A stretch of DNA of 64,000 nucleotides, from NCBI GenBank assembly GCA_041917255.1, contig JAYRYA010000024.1, positions 1 through 64,000 on the forward strand, given 5' to 3'. The position numbers and the translations under genes were made by a program. This document shows positions 63,804 to 64,000 of the stretch, one piece after another. Source of the stretch: Zoogloea sp041917255. Its GTDB lineage: Bacteria > Pseudomonadota > Gammaproteobacteria > Burkholderiales > Rhodocyclaceae. Position 1 is the first letter of the stretch. Each line of letters begins with the position of its first letter. The notes under the pieces are model-generated. The model was not told the DNA's origin, did not search any database, and saw only the letters and a program-made list of their open reading frames with translations.

Positions 63804-64000
63804 TTACGGACGGCCAATGCTCAGATAAGTGAGGCCCGCCTTGCGCGGAAGGGCCGGGTCGAAGATGTTGCGGCCGTCGAAGATCACCGGGCTCTTGAGC
63901 TTGGCCTTGATGGTGTCGAAATCCGGACTGCGGAATTCTTTCCACTCGGTGACGACCACCAGCGCATCCGCTCCATCCAGCGCCTGCATCGGTCGTTCGG
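63804..64000 (-). CDS. UDP-glucose 6-dehydrogenase, C-terminal part only
   Basis: The last 65 residues of a protein whose start is beyond the window. ALVVVTEWKEFRSPDFDTIK and PVIFDGRNIFDP followed by GLTYLSIGRP are the C-terminal NAD/UDP-binding signature of the UDP-glucose/GDP-mannose dehydrogenase family. The family oxidises UDP-glucose to UDP-glucuronate for polysaccharide synthesis. Confidence 0.85.
   Translation of the reverse strand, partial: ERPMQALDGADALVVVTEWKEFRSPDFDTIKAKLKSPVIFDGRNIFDPALPRKAGLTYLSIGRP

Overview
The window is a GC-rich bacterial chromosome segment. Its gene content and synteny (thrS-infC-rpmI-rplT-pheS-pheT-ihfA-merR, an OsmC/YcaO fusion, an Anbu protease, an octaheme cytochrome operon) fit a Betaproteobacterium, probably Rhodocyclales (Azoarcus/Thauera-like). 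That placement is inference. Both ends cut through genes: lpdA on the left and a UDP-glucose dehydrogenase on the right.

Layout. 1-8.4 kb: end of lpdA, a PAS/GGDEF diguanylate cyclase, an OsmC-YcaO fusion, an SMR efflux protein, an acetyltransferase, a small membrane protein, an HD hydrolase, a 21-bp minisatellite and a Nudix hydrolase. 8.4-14.4 kb: chorismate mutase behind a hairpin leader, an EamA transporter, then a minus-strand anaerobic respiration operon (octaheme c-type cytochrome, cytochrome b, DUF3373-type porin, small periplasmic protein) with an FNR-type promoter. 14.6-23 kb: a C-C bond hydrolase, an EI24/CinA-like group, a TraB/GumN-TIR-amidase group, miaA, and Excalibur and EF-hand proteins. 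23.2-29.4 kb: a D-alanine catabolic operon (dadA, ridA, cycA-like permease, alr) divergent from a TyrR/PhhR-like sigma-54 activator. The shared intergenic region carries a good sigma-54 promoter and three TyrR-like boxes. 29.6-35.2 kb: MaoC, a carboxylesterase, a CBS/DUF294 protein with a degenerate exonuclease partner, LysR and a TSUP permease.

35.5-48.8 kb is a complete type I-F CRISPR-Cas locus in an unusual arrangement. cas2-3 is on the minus strand; cas8f(short)-cas5f-cas7f-cas6f-cas1 is on the plus strand, followed by an array of 90 repeats and 89 spacers. The gap between cas2-3 and cas8f holds a two-repeat pseudo-array with an intact 8-nt crRNA handle. Its 25-nt guide partly matches a CC-flanked site in the cas8f promoter region about 80 bp downstream. 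Mismatches include positions 6, 12 and 18, as expected for a type I guide. I read this as a CreR-like crRNA that lets the Csy complex repress its own operon, and it is the most interesting element here.

49-64 kb is mostly core: rnk, orn, an M48 peptidase, rsgA, Anbu, merR, ihfA, pheT, pheS, rplT, rpmI, infC (AUC start), thrS, tRNA-Val(GAC), a PolB-like exonuclease, cysM and part of ugd. Intrinsic terminators end about 28 nt before both pheS and thrS.
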